A stretch of DNA of 64,000 bases from Xenopus tropicalis (GCF_000004195.4 NC_030678.2:90860404-90924403), one strand, 5' to 3'; counted from the first letter of the stretch, positions 12,536 to 25,265 are shown. Numbers and translations: made by a program. Notes: a model not told the origin generated them from the sequence alone.

Positions 12536-13349
12536 AAGATCAAGGGGTTGGGTAAGGGAAACAAGCTCAGATCTCCCACTGATTCTGTATTATGGTTAGT
12601 TGTATGATATTTTATATATTACAATTTATTATTAAAAATAATAGAAATAATGTAAAATATAATAATTATATTTGCAAATTTCATATATGTAATAATTAAA
12701 TTATATACTATGCAATAGTTTATTTCATATAATTATGCACCTGAAATGCGCTCCCCGTCCCCCACGGTCCTTGAAAAAATTGTCTTGCTTGAAACTTGTC
12801 TGTAGTGCAAAAAAAGATTAGGGGGCACTGGCATAGGGAATCAGGGAACCCTTTCCCCTTTTCTGTCACATCATTCAGCCCAGTTACAGACAGAGGAATA
12901 ATCCGATTGCCTGGGGGACCCAATGCACATCTAGGAAAAAAGAAGAGGGGTTTGGAGCCAAAATCAGGGGTTGGACCAAATGTTATGCTGCAGCATTCAG
13001 GTAGAACCAATGTGAAAGTGACTGTACAGGTAATGTGTGCAATGGCTTGAAATACAAACATTTTTAAAGAAGTAAATGTGCATGAAGGTGCTCTCCTCTT
13101 CCTTTACAATGTTCAGGTGATCAGACAGGTTTTCTCTTCATCCTGTGTGAGCTTAGGCAGGAGGGAAGGCCCAGAGCAAAAAATGTTCAGAGAGAGCCCA
13201 TCCTATTCCCTGACAAACTGCTAGATAACCAGGAGGTGACTGGTGCCACTGTGGAGAGTCTGTGCTGCAGATCTGCATGTGAACTCCAGTGTGTCTGCCT
13301 TAAAGAGCACCCCTGTGAGTGAGACACCAAACTGAGGCTACTGGCAAGG

Positions 13350-13500
13350 ATACACATGTGGGGCCCCTCCGTGAGGACAGGTGTTGTTCTTGTGCCTGCT
13401 ACAAGGGAGCGGCTACTAAGTCTAAGAAGTGGTACTTTGGGAAGGTAGTGCTACCTGGTGTATAAGAGCTCTTGGGAAGGTACATATTGCATTGAACTGA
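13350..13500 (-). repeat. dispersed repeat shared in inverse with 27,875-28,020
   Basis: The reverse complement contains 'agagctctt', 'ggtagcactaccttcccaaa', 'gccgctcccttgtagcagg' and 'acctgtcctca', which align in order with 27,875-28,020. It may be part of a longer LTR-like repeat spanning about 13,070-13,610; the class is unknown. Confidence 0.55.
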
Positions 13501-13691
13501 CTGTGCATTTTGTAATCCCCTCCAGACAAAGGTCTGGACTGTGATATTAAAAAGGACTGTGCTAGGTAGAAAGTCAGCGTGTTTTATCTGCTAGTGAGAC
13601 AGATAGGACCCCATGTGTCCATCCATGCCCATTATATATCTTTACTTTTACATAAAGTTAATACATGTAGAGAAAAAATAGATTACACTAA

Positions 13692-14199
13692 GGGGCTGAT
13701 TTACTAAGACACGATTTCGAATCCGAATTGGAAAAATTCCGATTGGAAACGAACATTTTGCGACTTTTTCGTATTTTTTGCGATTTTTTCGGCGTCTTTA
13801 CGATTTTGCGTAAAAATGCGAGTTTTTCGGCGTCTTTACGATTTTTGCGTAAAAACGCGACTTTTTCGTAGCCATTACGAAAGTTGCGCAAAGTCGCGAT
13901 TTTTTCGTAGCGTTAACACTTGCGTGCAAAGTCGCGCCTTTTTCGTAGCGTTAAAACTTAAAAGGCGCAAAGTTTCGCACAAGTTTTAACGCTACGAAAA
14001 AATCGCGACTTTGCGCAACTTTCGTAATGGCTACGAAAAACTTGCGTTTTTACGCAAAAATCGTAAAGACGCCGAAAAAATCGAAAAAAAATACGAAAAA
14101 GTCGTAAAGACGGCGAAAAAAATCGCAAAATTACAGATCATTACGAAAAAAATGCAATCGGACACATTCGGCCCGTTCGTGGGTTAGTAAATGTGCCCC
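13692..14199. mobile_element. palindromic PIF/Harbinger-like MITE (TAA duplication)
   Basis: 508 bp flanked by TAA on both sides (13,689-13,691 and 14,200-14,202), with ends ggggctgatttactaa and ttagtaaatgtgcccc. The interior is built from repeated tttttcgta / tttacgattttgcg units. It folds on itself through arms of about 100 bp (13,823-13,920 with 13,980-14,081). Copies of the family lie at 32,863, 52,856 and 60,733. Confidence 0.8.
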
Positions 14200-14974
14200 T
14201 AACAGTAAATGTAAAACAGTCAGCCACGAAGCTGAGGTTGAAAAGAGGATGGCTTCTACAACAAGGTAATGAAAAAAACTCAAAAGCCATCATGAACTAA
14301 TTCACTCAGTCCACTGACATCACTGAAAATCAGTGGGTGCCCAAACAATTCCAATTGCAAATGTTTGCAAATCTCTTGGCCCATCTCTGTTTGGTCATGG
14401 CTCTCCTCTGCGACTTCTAAAGTGTATAGTGTATAGTGAATAGGGTGTACATTACTCCCTATATTGATGTGTGAATGTATTAGTACTGTGCATGCATTGA
14501 CTCCGTTGCCGTTGCTATAGAAATTCCCTGTATAATTCACAGTACATGCATTTCAGATTCAAAATTGTTGTCAAATGACTGCAACCAATTCTGATTGACT
14601 TTATAGGTTTCACCCCATTCGTTAAGTCATCATCCCAACATTCTGCTTGGTTTCTTAGTTGCACTTTATTGTTGCTGCTCCTGCAGAATAGTACTTTTGT
14701 CAAGAATGATAAGTGTGCACAAAAAGCAGAATTACTGGAAATCAGAAGCAGGCTCAGCACATAAGCTTTGTACAAACTATTCAGTGTTTGCTGCTTGACA
14801 ACCAAACAAACAGAACATTTATCGAGTAACTTGTATTGCAGCAAAATCTAACAGGGTGTGACAGGAATTATTAATATTCAATATATTGGCTGCTTTGTAT
14901 GAAAAGGGAACACGACAGAAGATGATCAGTATGTGGTTCCTTTTTATGTGATAAAAGATGAAGTTGTGCTTTCA

Positions 14975-15110
14975 TATGGACTGGGATTCAATACAGGCCC
15001 TGGCATTTCAGCTAAACAGAGGCCCAAACTGCTATGTATATACTGCTATGTGTCTATGGTATGTTACAGCAGCCCCCCTGGAATTTGCCCGAACCTGTGC
15101 CTTCCACTAA
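14975..15110 (+). repeat. dispersed repeat family G, copy 2
   Basis: Shares 'ggactgggattcaatacagg', 'ccctggcattt' and 'ttacagcagcccc' with the copy at 98-253. Confidence 0.6.
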
Positions 15111-15750
15111 ACATTTTTAAATTATGAGGCAAGGTGTGACTATATAATTAATGCAAAAAAAGGACATTCTCTGCACTGACCTATATAAATATAACAAAAG
15201 ACATATATTTTAGCAAAAATCTACTAAGGAAATGCCCTCCCTTTTAAAGGTGGTCCTCCACCCAACATCTGCTTTTTTGCATGTTAAAAGAAAATGTAAT
15301 TCTAAGCAACTTCCTGTCACATCTCTTATTTTTTAAGTCTGTGTTTCCCAAACTGGTGGATGCCTAGAACATTCTTATGCCTAATCCTTCTCTGGGTTTG
15401 ACTTTTGAAACAGTGTAGAAGAAGTCAGGTCTCCTTGAGAGCTGATAATTCCAGGGGAGGGCCAAGCCGACTGGGCGCCCTAGGGAACCCGGTCGGCCAC
15501 CTCGCCCCTGCACCTTACCCACCCCGTGTGTGCGTGCATGCGCAGTTCCGGGAAGTGGGGAGCGGGGGGATGGAGTCATTGTCCCCACCGTGTAATGACA
15601 ACCCGTGATTCAAAAGTCAAAAGAAGCCAGGAGTGCAGAGAATATGGACAGTCAGACACATACTGCTTTTAGTAACAATTAGCATTTCATTTTGGATGGA
15701 GGTTGGGCATTTTTAGTAGCTTTCAGCACAAAATATCTTACCACCCTTAA

Positions 15751-16200
15751 AGGGCACCTATCACCCTAAATTTGCTTTCCATACCAGAGGTGCGGGCTAA
15801 AAGTACCTGCACTCCGGTTGGGGGGAAACAATAGTTTTTTCTTTCAAAACAGTCCCTGCTGGTGCTAGGTGGCCCACAGAGAGCTCCTGGTGGGGGTGGC
15901 CAAGTTATTTAGCGCACATTTGCATAAGGGTGAGACTCCCTGCTCGCTAATAATGCACATGCGTGTGACATAGGAACTGTGTATGCGACTCACTCTTCTA
16001 CTTCACATGCATGTGCATAATGAATGAAGTTGTGGTACTCACTCCTTATGTGAATGTAACTGCCACATGAAGGCTGCCTGAACAGGTAGCTCCCTCCCAG
16101 TGCTGCCAGCCTAACACTGTAGGGGGCTATAAAAAAAATAGACTATTGTTGAGTGTGGGCTTTACTAGCCCACAAGCAATTTCAGGGTGATAGGTGCCCT
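15751..16200. mobile_element. MITE with agggcacctatcaccct ends
   Basis: Terminal inverted repeats of 17 bp are perfect complements (agggcacctatcaccct / agggtgataggtgccct). The left flank is TTAA (15,747-15,750), the right flank has decayed to TTCT. 450 bp, noncoding. Confidence 0.8.
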
Positions 16201-16794
16201 TTCTTATATTAATATCACAGATAACCTATTTTCCTGTTTTGTATGAATAAAGAGATCACACCCTAAATGCATTCCCGCCTTGCTATTAAAATATGTTTTG
16301 TTGAGCAGAACTTATTTGCTGTTTATACAGTAGCACTGGCCAGCTCTTTGTTGTAGCTGCCTTTATTCCTAATTTCTGTCAGTTGAACCTTGCAGTGTTC
16401 AATAATAAATTTTACAATACAATGCTAGAATTCTTGATTAAACAAGATGACAGTGAGTGCGGGTTTATCCAGACAGGGGAGGCTTTCACATAATTGGCAA
16501 GCTTATAGTCCCTGTTTTTAGCTGTTTTTGCACAAATGTCCTAATGTCAATGTATTTATATGTGTGAGTGCATGGGTTTTTTTTTCTCTCTGTGACCATG
16601 AAGGTTGAAATTCCACCAGTGCATTCTGCAATAAATAGACTATACCAAGCTCCACGTATAATTAAAGTATAATTCTGCACAGAAAGCTTTTCAGTCAGTT
16701 ATATTTTGGTGCCCCCTACTGAAACATAGAGGTACTGGTTTGGCTTAATACTTTGCTGAAACCGAAAACAAAACCTTAAATTTGTGAGCTTTAA

Positions 16795-17165
16795 AGGGGT
16801 TGTTCACCCTTAAGTTAACTTTTAGTATGTCATAAATTGCATATTCTAAGAAACTTCTCAATTGGTCTTCATTATTTATTTCTTATAGTTTTTTAACTAT
16901 TTGCCCTTTTCTTCTAACTCTTCTAATTGTTTTTGTATTTCTATTCACGTTCTCTCCTATTCATTTATCATCCTCTAATTCAAACTGCTCCCTGGTCGCT
17001 AAGGTAATTTGAATCCTAGCAACCAGATAAGTGCTGAAACTCCAAACTGCAGAGCTGCTTAAAAAAAAGCGAAACTACAAATAGTACAAAATGAAGACCA
17101 ATTGCAAATTGTCTTAGAATATACTCTCTACATCATACAAAAATTAACTCAAAGGTGAACAACCC
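16795..17165. mobile_element. TTAA-type MITE with aggggttgttcacc ends
   Basis: Left end TTAA-aggggttgttcaccctt; right end aaaggtgaacaaccc. The right terminus runs directly into another element at 17,165. Partial relatives lie at 12,368 and 27,099. Confidence 0.78.
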
Positions 17166-17427
17166 AGTGTCGGACTGGGGTGCCAGGGGCCCACCAAAAA
17201 AATTTAGACTGTGGGCCCAGTCCCCAAACAATTTTTCCTTCTCTCTTCACTCACATTATTATTTATTCTCTTAATCACTTCCCCATGCATATTATTATTT
17301 ATTTCTCCTTCTGTTTACTTTCTTTGTTCTCATGTAGAAGGAAAATGGCTGGGTGAGCAGGAGGGCCCACTGACACCTGGGCCCACCGGGAGTTTTCCTG
17401 GTATCCTGGTGGGCCAATCCGACACTG
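17165..17427. mobile_element. non-autonomous transposon with cagtgtcggactgg ends
   Basis: Inverted ends cagtgtcggactgg and ccaatccgacactg enclose 'gggcccacc' motifs in both senses. It abuts the right terminus of the preceding MITE. A CAGTG terminus would suit hAT, but no target duplication is clear. Confidence 0.65.
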
Positions 17428-18689
17428 GCCAAACAAAGCTAGCAACACGTATTTCTGGAATTTAGGGAAATTTTGATCAAATATAAAAATGCAGATGATA
17501 ATAATAAGAATTCAGTGCTTTCCTAGATAGATCAATTAAGGGTGACAGGAAAAGTCACCAGAAATATCAGCAAATATATTCTCAGAGAATAAAATTTGCC
17601 TGTTCTTCAAATCTTCTGCCATATTTTGTGATGGCATTTCGATAGCCACATCACATCAATACTGCGAAGATTTGCTACATACCTTGTTCACAGCCCTTTT
17701 GATGTCAAATTTAAACATTCACACAAACTAGTTACAGTATTATGCATGCGCCGCGGTGGTGTGACTACTTTTTTTTTAATGACAAAAAAATGCAGAAATG
17801 ATTTTCTTGAAAATACATGTCTGCCCTGGAAATACTGGTAACACTGCATTTTTTATTCCAAAGCTAATATTTGTCATTGTATAATTCAAACGTATCATTC
17901 TGACATGAGGTCATATTATATTTGATGGAGAAAAAAAAACTAGTTAGCATTATGAGTTCATTGGTTTGACTTTTTAATAGACCTAAATTGCTGTTCCATT
18001 TGTCCCATTTAGAAAATACCAACTTAACCTTCTGTTCTTATCCCTTCATACCAAAAGGCCATTGGGAAAGACAAATGGTACAGTACAGGATCTCCAATTT
18101 GAGACCATCCAGTTGCTGCTAAACTACAGTTCCCAGAATTCTCCACTGCTGAGACCTATCATGTAGATCTTGAGAATAAACTGTGGGAGATTAGAAATAC
18201 TTTATTTGTGAAAATCATGCGTCTTTAGGTTCTTGTATGCCTTGTAAGCTGTGTCTCTACATGTACTTCTGGAAATGAGAGTAAATTAGCAACACAGTAA
18301 TGTTTCCCAGAATACTTGTCCCTTGGGGGTGATCACCTGTGCAGGGTGACAGAACTTAACACTGACGCATTTGTATCAATGGTTCACAACTTGCAGAGTA
18401 TATGGGGCTATATATGATGACATACATGTATATTGCAAATCTGCCCTGATGCTCTTTTTCAGTAAATAAAGTCTCAATTTCAAGGGAAGCAAAGAGTTAC
18501 ATTTGGCCACTTATATATACTGATACTGGCATATTTGATGACCTCTCTTTTAGGAAACATCAGCAGACTAGATGATGCATCCAGAATCAGTGTGATCCAA
18601 AACTATTGCATGACTGTCTGTTCAAACTGACTGCCAAAGGACCTCTCTGGAGAATTATGGTCAGGCCAAAATTAGGTAAAAACAATTGC

Positions 18690-18750
18690 TGTAAGGGGGA
18701 TGCTGGAAGTTGTAATTCAACAACAGCTGAAGGGTGGCAGGTTGAGCATC
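18690..18750 (+). repeat. dispersed repeat fragment
   Basis: The motif 'tgctggaagttgtaattcaa' followed by 'cagctgaagggtggcaggtt' is a widespread amphibian repeat segment; similar text occurs near 18,110, 40,790 and 43,650. Confidence 0.45.
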
Positions 18751-19698
18751 TCTCTTATACATACTTTTGCCTTTGTCCTGTGAGATTACGGCCACGCCTT
18801 CACATATTACCACATTATCTAAATCCAGCCCATGATGGGGGGGGGGGGGGGAGCCAGGGGGAATGACATTACTTAATTTTCCTACTTAAAGCTATTTTAC
18901 ATACCAGCTTCCCCTGCCTAGTAATGCCATGTGGCAAGTTCTGAACTATGCTGAAATACATGCTAAGCTTCATGGAATGTTGAGTAGTTGCACTTAACCT
19001 GACTTGCCTAAGTTTGTGTTTGCTCCTGAATTTGCTTACTGCTGTCCTACATTGCTTATATAACTTTATCTCACCTGGCAAAGCTTTTTCTGTTTGATAG
19101 GCAAATAGATCCTATGTGGGGTATCCGTATCTCCCTTAACGATAAACACTGCTAGCACCCATGACCACAATCGCCTAAAGCTATTGACTACAATGGCATT
19201 AAACCAACCCCCGCCTTCAGAGCCACTGGAGGTCTCTTTGCATTTTTGTGCTGGCAGAAAAGATACAATGAGTGACATTAACCTAATGACCATGTTTATG
19301 TAGCATGATCAGTTTTAGGACATTGCCCTGATTCCTGCTTGTGCCAGTTGAATTGTCATCATTGATGCAACTTGCATCTATCTATCTTGCAACTTGCAAC
19401 TATCAAACTGGAGTTAATTTTTCAATAATGGTGCAATGCTGGGTAAAAACAAAGCATTAAGGGTAGAAAACATGGCCAGCTGTGCCAATATTTTGCATGC
19501 AGCACAGGTTTAATAAATTAGACTTGCTGTGTCAAACAGGCAATTAATTTCAATTAAAAACGTGCTCATTATCATAAAGTAAAAGCCTGATGTCAGCAAA
19601 TATTCCACCCTATAAAAAAGCTGTAGCCAGTGGTTTAATCCCAAAAAGATTCTTTTTTTGTGTTCTAAAAGGCCCATTTCACTCTGTCTGTAGGAGGT

Positions 19699-19831
19699 GA
19701 ATGAATGGAATATGCCCGGGTGCAGGCACATGTAGCCGAATACGCATTAAAACGCAAGACTTTGCATTCTGTCACGTTTTTCTGCGAATATCGGCTACAT
19801 GTGCCTGCACCCGAGCATATTTCATTCATTC
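19699..19831. repeat. 133-bp inverted repeat (foldback element)
   Basis: Arms of about 44 bp (19,699-19,743 and 19,788-19,831), starting gaatgaatgg / cattcattc and including gtgcaggcacatgtagccga and its complement, flank a 44-bp loop. Probably a small MITE. Confidence 0.7.
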
Positions 19832-19931
19832 GGGTGTAGGCACAGGAAGGAGGTGTAGGGCAGTATTTTCAGCAAGCAATTTTCAGCTTGCCGAAAATAT
19901 ACACCATATGCCTGGTCTGACATTAGCCTTA

Positions 19932-20313
19932 AGGCCCCCATACACGGGCCGATAGAAGCTGCCGATATCGGTCCCTTGGACCGACTCGGCAGCTTATCTG
20001 CCCATGTAGGGGCAGAAACGAGCAGGCTGGCCGACCGATATCTGGCCTGAAATTGGCCAGATATCGATCGGCCAGGTTAAAAGATTCAGTTGGATCGGGG
20101 GCCGCATCGGCTCGTTGATGCGGTCCCCGAACCGACTGCCCCATTGCCGCCTACATAATCCGGTCGTTTGGCCCCAGGGCCAAACGATCGGATTATTTTT
20201 TTTTTTACTCCAGGCTCCCCAATATCGCTCACCCGTAGGTGGGGATATCGGGGGAAGATCCGCTCGCTTGGCGATCTCGCCAAGCGAGCGGATCTTACCG
20301 TATATGGGGACCT
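19932..20313. mobile_element. PIF/Harbinger-like MITE (TTA duplication), 'catacacgg' family
   Basis: Flanked by TTA at 19,929-19,931 and 20,314-20,316. Ends aggcccccatacacgg and ccgtatatggggacct. The GC-rich interior contains further palindromes (for example gatccgctcgcttggcgatc and its complement near 20,260-20,295). A 48-bp end fragment is embedded in the element at 47,783. Confidence 0.78.
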
Positions 20314-21231
20314 TTAGCCGTAAAGCAGATGAAATCTGTCAACAACTCACAGCACCAATGTTTATTGGAATTGCAATACAAATGTTGGGTTTTTAGAATA
20401 GAAGCAGTTCCCCTTTAATCATTTTAAATCTAAAATTAGTCTTTTAATCTTTTGAGAGGTGCACAGTGCGAGGTATGCAGAGCACCAAACATAAACCATT
20501 GTAATTCTGTTGTTGTTCACAACACTGCTGCAAATGTATGGCAAGTTGGCATGAATGCACATATTAAGAAAATATGGCAGCACAGCTTTAATAACTTGCA
20601 TTAGCTTTTTTTCTTGAAGGCCGTATTGAGTAATGAATGGCTTCCACTGGGTTTTCCTTTTTTCACTTTTACTAAAAATGCCGTAGAGATCATTGTTCTT
20701 GGCTGTTGCCATATGATAATGTATCTATTATTACTCTCTAGAGATCATAACTTAGCATCTTCAGGCAATGCTCCAGAGATCATTAATGCTTTTTTTTCAG
20801 CTGGGATTGCATGCTGGCATTTTTTTTCATTCTGCAGTTGCACTTTTATGCCGCTGGTAAATACAAAGAAACAATGAAGATGCATTCTCATCATAAATAA
20901 TTATCACTACATAATGAAAACTTATGATTATGAAACATGATCCAATGAACTTCGTTGTAGAAGGATTCGCATTTCTGCTCTTCTCTATGAAGGCACTACT
21001 CTCATCATGTGCCAATAGATTTCTATGCAACCAGTATGATCCAATTTTATATTAAAAATGTTCTTCTGTTTTTTTTTTTTTATTATAGGTAATTGCATAA
21101 TCTAGGAGACCAGATCTAATGTGGGAAGGTGGTGTCTGCATAGCAAATATATATATGGATGCACAAAAAAAGAAAATAATACACAGGAGCACTTACCGCT
21201 AACCCACTCCCAGAGGGTCTCAAAAATAGGA

Positions 21232-21322
21232 TGTGTAGAAAGAATATAGCGGAGCACCACGAGGATAAAAAATAAAATTTATTTTTTATCCTCATGGTGC
21301 TCTGCTATATTCTTTCTACACA
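21232..21322. repeat. 91-bp near-perfect palindrome
   Basis: Two 45-bp arms around a single central base (21,277) with only two mismatched pairs (21,251/21,303 and 21,260/21,294), checked base by base. Origin unknown; see findings. Confidence 0.9.
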
Positions 21323-21499
21323 AATATATATATAAACACACATGAAAACTGTTTAAGGTTGGCATTTATAGATTGTGGTCCATTACAGTAAGGTGACACC
21401 CAAAAAGGGTAACTTGTGTATCTGTTAAGGATGGAAATTTTCTTAGTGTGATTGACATACACTTTAGTACCAAGTAACTAGATACATGACTGTCCAACA

Positions 21500-21870
21500 T
21501 CTCATTCCGATCCAATAGTCATTCTGTTTTTGCTGCTATACCAGTCTCTGCTCTTCTGGGAAGGCTTTTCATTAAATGCTGGAAGATTATTGAGATTTGT
21601 GAGCTTTGCGTTAAAAAAGTATTAGTGAGGTTGGATACTGATCTTGGGGATCAAGCCTGGCCTGCTTATGGAAAATTTATCCCACAGTTGTTTAGGTCAA
21701 GCTCTGTGCAGGCCTGTCCAGTTCATCTACTGCCATCTGCCAATTCACTAAAGAATTTGCATGGGGTCATTATCATGCTAAAGGATGAAATAACCTTCCT
21801 AAACTGTTGTCACAAGCCAGGAGGCATAGAATTGTCACAAATGTTATCAAGGCTCAATTATGTACTCAAG
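21500..21870 (-). pseudogene. decayed Tc1/mariner-like transposon remnant
   Basis: The text 'tattagtgaggttggatact', 'gatcaagcctggcctgc', 'tctgtgcaggcc' and 'aaagaatttgcatgg' follows, with decay, the complement of a Tc1-like transposase region known from frogs and fish. The same family is at 59,195-59,820. Confidence 0.6.
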
Positions 21871-23034
21871 AGCTATGTGTTATCTCTCACAATTCCAGTA
21901 TAAGCTTTGGTAAAATGCATGTACGTTACCACACAAGTCATAACTTCCAGCATGCTAAAACTTGTATAATTAATAATGGCATTAATGTTATTTATTAGAG
22001 GCGTCACTTTTGCGGGTAGGTGTAACACGCGATCAGAACCCTTGAAGTAACATCTCCCTAAACAAGAGTTATTTCCAGGGATCACTTGCAACTTTATTAC
22101 CTTTACTTTACAGCTTGTGCACAGTTCATAAAAAGAAGGCTGAAATGACACATAGCACTATGCACAAGGTGTAAGTAGAATGTATGGAAGCTAGTATTTT
22201 TGTTAACAGCGTTTAAAGGCACACACAATATCCCACAATATACCACTCGTGTAGCCATACTGTGCTCTGTAATATTTAGGTTTGCTTTTCTTGGAACCAA
22301 GGGACTTAGTCCAAACCTAGAGACCTATGCTTCTGATGCATGATGTTCTTATGCTGACATTACTTCTAGAGGCAGTTTGAAACTTGGCAGCAAGATTTAA
22401 AAGAGAGTCCTCAGCGGTGATTCTGGCCCCCATAATGCCTTGAGGCAGCCTTCCTAATTCTGCCCCCCCCCCATACCTCCGCTGCTTACCTAAGACTTAA
22501 GACCTTAAGGCTCTATTTAGTGCTTTGTGAGGGGGGTGCTGGATATTTCATATATAGCAGGCCTTAAAGTGGCCATACATACACCAATAAAATTGGTTGA
22601 AGGCTAATTTTGATGTGCATATTATGGTTCGCTGATCCCAACCGATATTCATATACTATGAAAGAGATGGCAGCTGTTGCGCTGACACTGGGCAGCAAAC
22701 TGTTGTTTTAATTTAGGAGAACTTCATTTGTTTATGTATTTTTAAAGTGAAACCATTTATGGAGCAAAACAGCACTCTAGACAGAATTTTCAACCAAGAT
22801 CCCCTGCCCCCTCCTCCCTGAAATGATGCTGGATTTCCAGATCACTGCCACTACTGTCTTTGTGCAGTTGCACTCACCGCCCCTCTGGTAGTTGTTCGGT
22901 CTGTGTAATTAGCTTGTGACTCACTAATAAGGGGTTTGATCAATGCACAATTCTTTGAAATGTTTTACTTAGAATTGCCACCTATGTGGCTTTGAACTAG
23001 ACAGTTGATTTTTTACACACACTGTCCGATTTAA

Positions 23035-23425
23035 AGGAGAAGGAAATTCATTTTGGCTGTCAATAGATTCGCCACATTAGTGCCACCTAGAATTCTATAT
23101 TTATTCTGCAGAAAGCTTTATCATACCTGAGTAAACAGCCCTAGAAATTTTCTCTGTTTGTTTAAGATTGCAGCTGCTTTGATTGATTTTCATAGCTTCA
23201 TAGCAGGAGAGAGGAGAGAACTGTGCAGACTCTGGCCCCTGGAATAAAGGATTTTTTTGAGAGAGGAAGTCAGATACCTTAAGAACATGTTTACAAAAAA
23301 AGAGACAAGAAATCCTGTATTTCTTTTGAAAGAGGACTTTTTGCAGCTTTTCTGTGAGTGCTTATGGCTGTATTTACATAGACCTTTCTGATAAAGCTTA
23401 CTTAGTTTTTACCTTTCCTTCTGCT
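23035..23425. mobile_element. TTAA-type MITE with aggagaaggaaa ends
   Basis: Flanked by TTAA (23,031-23,034 and 23,426-23,429); ends aggagaaggaaatt and acctttccttctgct. Relatives start at 49,812 and 57,990. Confidence 0.78.
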
Positions 23426-23639
23426 TTAAAACTCACTTTCTGGATTTCTGAGTGTTCTAAAACCTGGACAAAAACTCAGCCCATTTGATCCCCAAATTGG
23501 GCAAATTCCCATCCTTTACACAATTACATCCACTAATGGCAGCAATTCCTCCTCATTCCTCCAGCCCCTAATATAACCCCACCTACACACCAACATCAAG
23601 ATATGTAATATGAAGGTCCAGACTATTATCCTTTGGTCA

Positions 23640-24870
23640 TATTTTAGAGGCCGGCACCGCTATAACTGGGTGCATTTTTTCTTCCTGTCTGTAGGATTGT
23701 TCTTTTTTTCTGATTATAATTTGTTGTGGTTTTTCTCCAAGACCAACAAACATTTGTGAATATAAAAAATATGGCCTTTGTGATACTACTGTGTTTTGTT
23801 TTTTTATCATACCTCTCAAAACTCTTTCAGTGTTTTCTATCACAAAGTATCATCTTCAATCTTGCTCATTATTATTTTCTCTCTACTTCCTCACTCAAAA
23901 TTCATATTGTTTCCAATAACACCTCTATGATAATGATACTCAAATCTCTCCTGATCTTAAAGCTCGCCATACATGTTAAGATTTGTTACGTGTATAGCCA
24001 GCTTAACAGAGCTTTTAACTTGTGTCTCTTCCTGCCTGTCTGCTATCTCTACTTGGATGTCCAAACACTACCTTAAATTGCACCTAAGACAGAAATGTTT
24101 TTCTTTCCCCCATCCAACACTATAACATGCTATTATTACCCCTTCTCTTGAGGCCCAGTGCCTTGGGGCTATCCTTGATTCTGCTCTGTCCTTCACTCCT
24201 CATACCCACTCCTCATACCCTCATCACTTTTACCTAAGCTACTGGGGAGACTGGCACCCATCCACATTATTATGAATACTGCTGCTAGGCTCATATAGCT
24301 CAGCCACTACTCCCCCTCTGCCATGCCACTCTCTGCACTGGCTACTTTTACCTTTCATATTAAAATTCACCCTAACAACCCTGACATTCAAAAGCAGTTT
24401 ATAACTCTGCTCCACCCTACATCTCTGAACGCATTTATAAGTACTCACCAAAAGGCTTAGCATGTTCTTCTAAAGGCCTACTCCTCAACACCTCTCACCT
24501 TAGAAACACACATTCAAAACTTTGCAGAAGGGCTGGAATTTACTCCAATCTTTCTGCCTTTAAAAGATCTCGTAAAACTTTTCTGTAGAGATGCTACTCT
24601 CGCCTAGCCTAGCATAGCTTCAGTGTGCACTATATGCTGCTAAATGCAATGCTCAGTGCCATATATCATAACTAGCCAACTACTGATCTTGCTTGTCACC
24701 AAACCTTGTGCCTCATTCTCCTTCTCCTTTTAGATTGTATGTGCTTTTGGGGAGGGCCCTCACTACCTCTTTTATTTGTTATTGGTTATTTTTTGTATGT
24801 AATATGTATGTTCAATGTATTTATTGTACAGTGCTGCACAATATATTTGTTCTATATATATATACATGAT
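23640..24870 (+). pseudogene. decayed LINE: reverse transcriptase C-terminus and 3' tail
   Basis: Between 24,260 and 24,480 a broken frame reads IMNTAARLI...LSALATFTFHIKIHP..., the end of LINE ORF2 after the RT domain (N-A-A-R-L...). It ends in the same gattgtatgtgcttttgggg...ttattgtacagtgctgc tail as 5,690-5,859. Many stops and a microsatellite end. Confidence 0.65.
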
Positions 24871-25265
24871 AATAAATTGGCTAGTCATTTTTTATTCTGC
24901 CTACTGCATTGGACTAGATTGCCTGCTCTGTGAGTTATGAATATCTTTTGAAAGTTAAGATCTTTGAATGATCTGTGACTGCAGTATGGTACTGGGGTGG
25001 GGTGGTAGTGATATGAAGCTGGATTTTCAGGGCAGACAGGGCAGAGCTGTCAACCCCCCTGGTTTTTGGGGGAGTTACCCAAATTTGCCTTTAGTATTCT
25101 CTAGATTTTTGGCAATCTCTTGACTTTGCAACAAATTCTGCACACACATGCACAATAAGCAATCAGTGATGTTATCTAAAACATTTGCGCATGTGCGGGT
25201 AGTGATTTTTGGGTGAATGGGTGAATTTGCTCATGTGCATTTTTGGGCCAAAAGCCAATCAAGGG

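Noticed and set aside
13692..14199. Regularly spaced short repeats that might suggest a CRISPR-like array
   Set aside because: Units are mirrored, irregularly spaced and enclosed by transposon termini with TAA duplications; the host is a vertebrate.
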